A stretch of DNA of 16,497 nt from Candidatus Coatesiibacteriota bacterium (GTDB taxonomy: Bacteria > RBG-13-66-14 > B26-G2). Positions 15,240 through 16,497 of the stretch are shown here, one piece after another. Position numbers and translations under genes: made by a program. The notes under the pieces are model-generated. The model did no database searches and was not told the origin of the DNA. It saw nothing but the letters and a program-made list of their open reading frames with translations. The DNA is taken from the NCBI GenBank assembly GCA_003647715.1, contig QMNJ01000017.1, positions 1 to 16,497 on the forward strand, read 5' to 3'. How positions within the stretch are numbered: the first letter of the stretch is position 1; each line of letters begins with the position of its first letter.

Positions 15240-15722
15240 TTATGTAATCTGACCTGATAGAGCAATCTCGGGGAATCCTGTCTTAAGGCATGAATCCATT
15301 GTCTTTATAATATTATCATATATTATCTCTGGTTCACTTACTATGATTACACTTGTCTGGGCAGGATACCTCTCTTTTATCTTTTCTAATTGTTTTTCTA
15401 ACTCATTGAAGTCATACCTTCCTCCCTTCTTCTTTATCATAGGAAGTATCGCTCCCGAGCCACCTATGGTGATGCCTCTGTCTGTTACAATGATTGATAG
15501 AACCAGTGGTTGTGGTGTGCTCTCTTCTGATTCGTCTTGGGCTCCGGTTCCTGTTCCAGCTGCTGTCGGTAGTGATAGCTCTATTACTGCTGTCTGGAGG
15601 ATGACCGTTGTCATTAGAAGGAATACTACCAGGACAGCGAAGGTATCAATGAAAGGAACAAGCTCAATCTCTTCATCAACTACTGATTTACCCCTTCTCT
15701 TTGTGCTGACAGCAAAAGCCAT
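15240..15722 (-). CDS. ExbD/TolR-family motor protein, first copy
   Basis: A 160-residue single-pass inner-membrane protein. The transmembrane helix spans about 22-42 (LVPFIDTFAVLVVFLLMTTV) and carries Asp26, the proton-path residue of ExbD/TolR. The periplasmic domain runs from about 45 (AVIELSLPTA) through an acidic Ser/Glu-rich spacer (about 57-70) to the ExbD fold with VTDRGITIGG, an FNELEKQLEKIKERYP helix, VIIVSEPEIIYDNIIKTMDS and FPEIALSG, all family-typical. Its ribosome site AGGAGG lies at 15733-15738, overlapping the end of the ExbB gene 7 bases away, so the two are likely coupled. Together with the ExbB protein it forms the proton-driven stator that should drive the two TonB-like proteins. 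Confidence 0.95.
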   Translation of the reverse strand: MAFAVSTKRRGKSVVDEEIELVPFIDTFAVLVVFLLMTTVILQTAVIELSLPTAAGTGTGAQDESEESTPQPLVLSIIVTDRGITIGGSGAILPMIKKKGGRYDFNELEKQLEKIKERYPAQTSVIIVSEPEIIYDNIIKTMDSCLKTGFPEIALSGQIT

Positions 15723-15729
15723 CTTTCAA

Positions 15730-16362
15730 CTACCTCCTAACCTCGTCAAGTGTGTTCAGAATCTTGACTACGCTTGAGTCGATGTCAGCAATTATACCGT
15801 TTGTTTTTCCAACAATTATGCCGTGGAAAACAATTGAGGTGATTGCCACGCCTAGACCAAATGCTGTGCAGTGCAACGCCTCAGAGATACCAACAGAGAG
15901 GATGGCTGTCTTCTCCGCAGCGCTGACACCAGCCAGTGAGCCGAAGCACCTTATAAGACCTGAAATGGTGCCTAAAAGACCAAAGAGAACTGAAATATTT
16001 GCCAGCATACTGAGATACGGCGTTCTCCTGTCAAGTTTTGGCATCTCTACCAAACTTATCTCATCTGCTACACCCTGAAGGTCTTCCTCACCCTCCGCAA
16101 ATGCCTGAAGAACTGCTTTTATTATCCTGGTTAGGGGGGTATCGTATCTGTTGCATACATTGATAGCACCGTTAATGTCCCTCTTCTTTATGTGTTTTAT
16201 GACCTCAAGTGTAAATTGCTCAGATTTGATGCTTGACTTGACCATAACATACCATACTCTCTCAATTATAATTGAGATAGAAAATATAGAAGCACCCAAT
16301 ATAAGGTGCATACCCCACTGACCTTCCATATACCATTCAGCCAAACTCTTTAGGATTTCCAT
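15730..16362 (-). CDS. MotA/TolQ/ExbB-family proton channel protein
   Basis: A 210-residue inner-membrane protein with three predicted transmembrane segments: about 17-39 (WGMHLILGASIFSISIIIER), about 116-136 (YLSMLANISVLFGLLGTISG) and about 148-172 (EALHCTAFGLGVAITSIVF). The family signature LLGTISGLIRCF and the EALxxTAxGL segment are present, with both conserved Thr (in GTISG and CTAFG) that line the proton path in ExbB/TolQ. A large cytoplasmic loop (about 42-110) lies between the first two helices, as usual. The strong ribosome site AAGGAGG (16370-16376) is 7 bases before ATG. First gene of a run ExbB - ExbD - ExbD - FHA-TonB - GYF-TonB - ThiD-ThiN, closely matching the AglRQS order (one TolQ-like, two TolR-like) of M. 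xanthus; partner choice there is inferred. Confidence 0.95.
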   Translation of the reverse strand: MEILKSLAEWYMEGQWGMHLILGASIFSISIIIERVWYVMVKSSIKSEQFTLEVIKHIKKRDINGAINVCNRYDTPLTRIIKAVLQAFAEGEEDLQGVADEISLVEMPKLDRRTPYLSMLANISVLFGLLGTISGLIRCFGSLAGVSAAEKTAILSVGISEALHCTAFGLGVAITSIVFHGIIVGKTNGIIADIDSSVVKILNTLDEVRR

Positions 16363-16398
16363 CTATTTACCTCCTTAGCAATTATAAATTCTTATATT

Positions 16399-16428
16399 AA
16401 ATTACCATAATACATCCATTCTTGTCAA
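16399..16428 (-). promoter_or_regulatory. Probable promoter of the motor operon
   Basis: On the minus strand TTGACA (16423-16428), a perfect -35 box, is followed after 18 bases by TAATTT (16399-16404), which matches the -10 consensus only at its outer positions but has TG one base upstream (extended -10). Transcription would begin near 16392, giving a short leader that holds the AAGGAGG of the ExbB gene. The -35 overlaps a tandem 8-bp repeat. Confidence 0.55.
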
Positions 16429-16490
16429 GCAATCAAGCAATGTTTTATGACTATATTCTAATTGAATAGTTCTATTTATGCCATAATACA
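16405..16490. repeat. 10-bp direct repeat CCATAATACA, two copies 76 bp apart, in the motor upstream region
   Basis: CCATAATACA occurs at 16405-16414, inside the promoter spacer, and at 16481-16490. On the minus strand both read TGTATTATGG, and the TATTAT within them resembles a -10 box. They may be paired binding sites or two promoters. The rest of 16381-16497 is A/T-rich with no gene; it is cut by the window edge. Confidence 0.4.
16426..16441. repeat. Tandem 8-bp direct repeat over the -35 box (operator candidate)
   Basis: CAAGCAAT occurs twice without gap (16426-16433 and 16434-16441); on the minus strand this is ATTGCTTG twice. The first copy overlaps the -35 hexamer TTGACA. Tandem half-sites of this size overlapping -35 are typical of a bound activator or repressor; no regulator is identified here. 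Confidence 0.55.
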
Positions 16491-16497
16491 CTAATAT

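Overview
This window comes from an AT-leaning, Gram-negative-type bacterium. It has a TonB-dependent receptor, PorV-like and BamD-like envelope proteins, a GWxTD-domain protein, and a secreted protein with a FlgD/type-IX-like C-terminal domain. Arginine is mostly AGA/AGG. This combination is typical of the FCB group and of nearby uncultured lineages (for example WOR-3/Stahlbacteria, Cloacimonadota, Marinimicrobia). I cannot place the species. There are no RNA genes, transposases or CRISPR arrays. All 15 genes look intact except the first, which is cut by the window edge.

Region 1 (2-4208, + strand) is the end of a secretion/outer-membrane operon: the C-terminal part of a TonB-dependent receptor, a large secreted protein with a type-IX-like C-terminal domain, and a PorV/PorQ-family beta-barrel. 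It closes at a strong intrinsic terminator (4170-4208). A hairpin without a T-run sits between the receptor and the secreted protein.

Region 2 (4213-10503, + strand) begins at a well-formed extended -10 promoter only a few bases before a start codon, so its first transcript is probably leaderless. It encodes a GWxTD-domain exported protein, a CsgG/LpoB-like exported protein with a C-terminal membrane segment, a BamD-like TPR lipoprotein, and then the housekeeping run nadD - yqeK - rsfS - argS (NAD synthesis, HD hydrolase, ribosome silencing, Arg-tRNA charging). The rsfS gene appears to start at CTG, and the ArgS has lost both histidines of its HIGH motif.

Region 3 (10504-16441, - strand, read from right to left) converges on argS with no gap. 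From a promoter with a tandem 8-bp repeat over its -35 box it encodes a MotA/TolQ/ExbB proton-channel protein, two ExbD/TolR proteins, two paralogous TonB-like proteins and a ThiD-ThiN fusion. One TonB-like protein has an FHA-like and the other a double-GYF cytoplasmic head; both carry long glycine-rich periplasmic linkers and AgmX/PglI-type C-termini. The layout resembles the Myxococcus AglRQS motor with GltG/GltJ. It is the best candidate here for a poorly described system: a proton-motive-force-driven machine that pushes or signals across the envelope, with two different cytoplasmic sensing heads. The thiamin protein at its end lacks the usual GTGC loop of ThiD.
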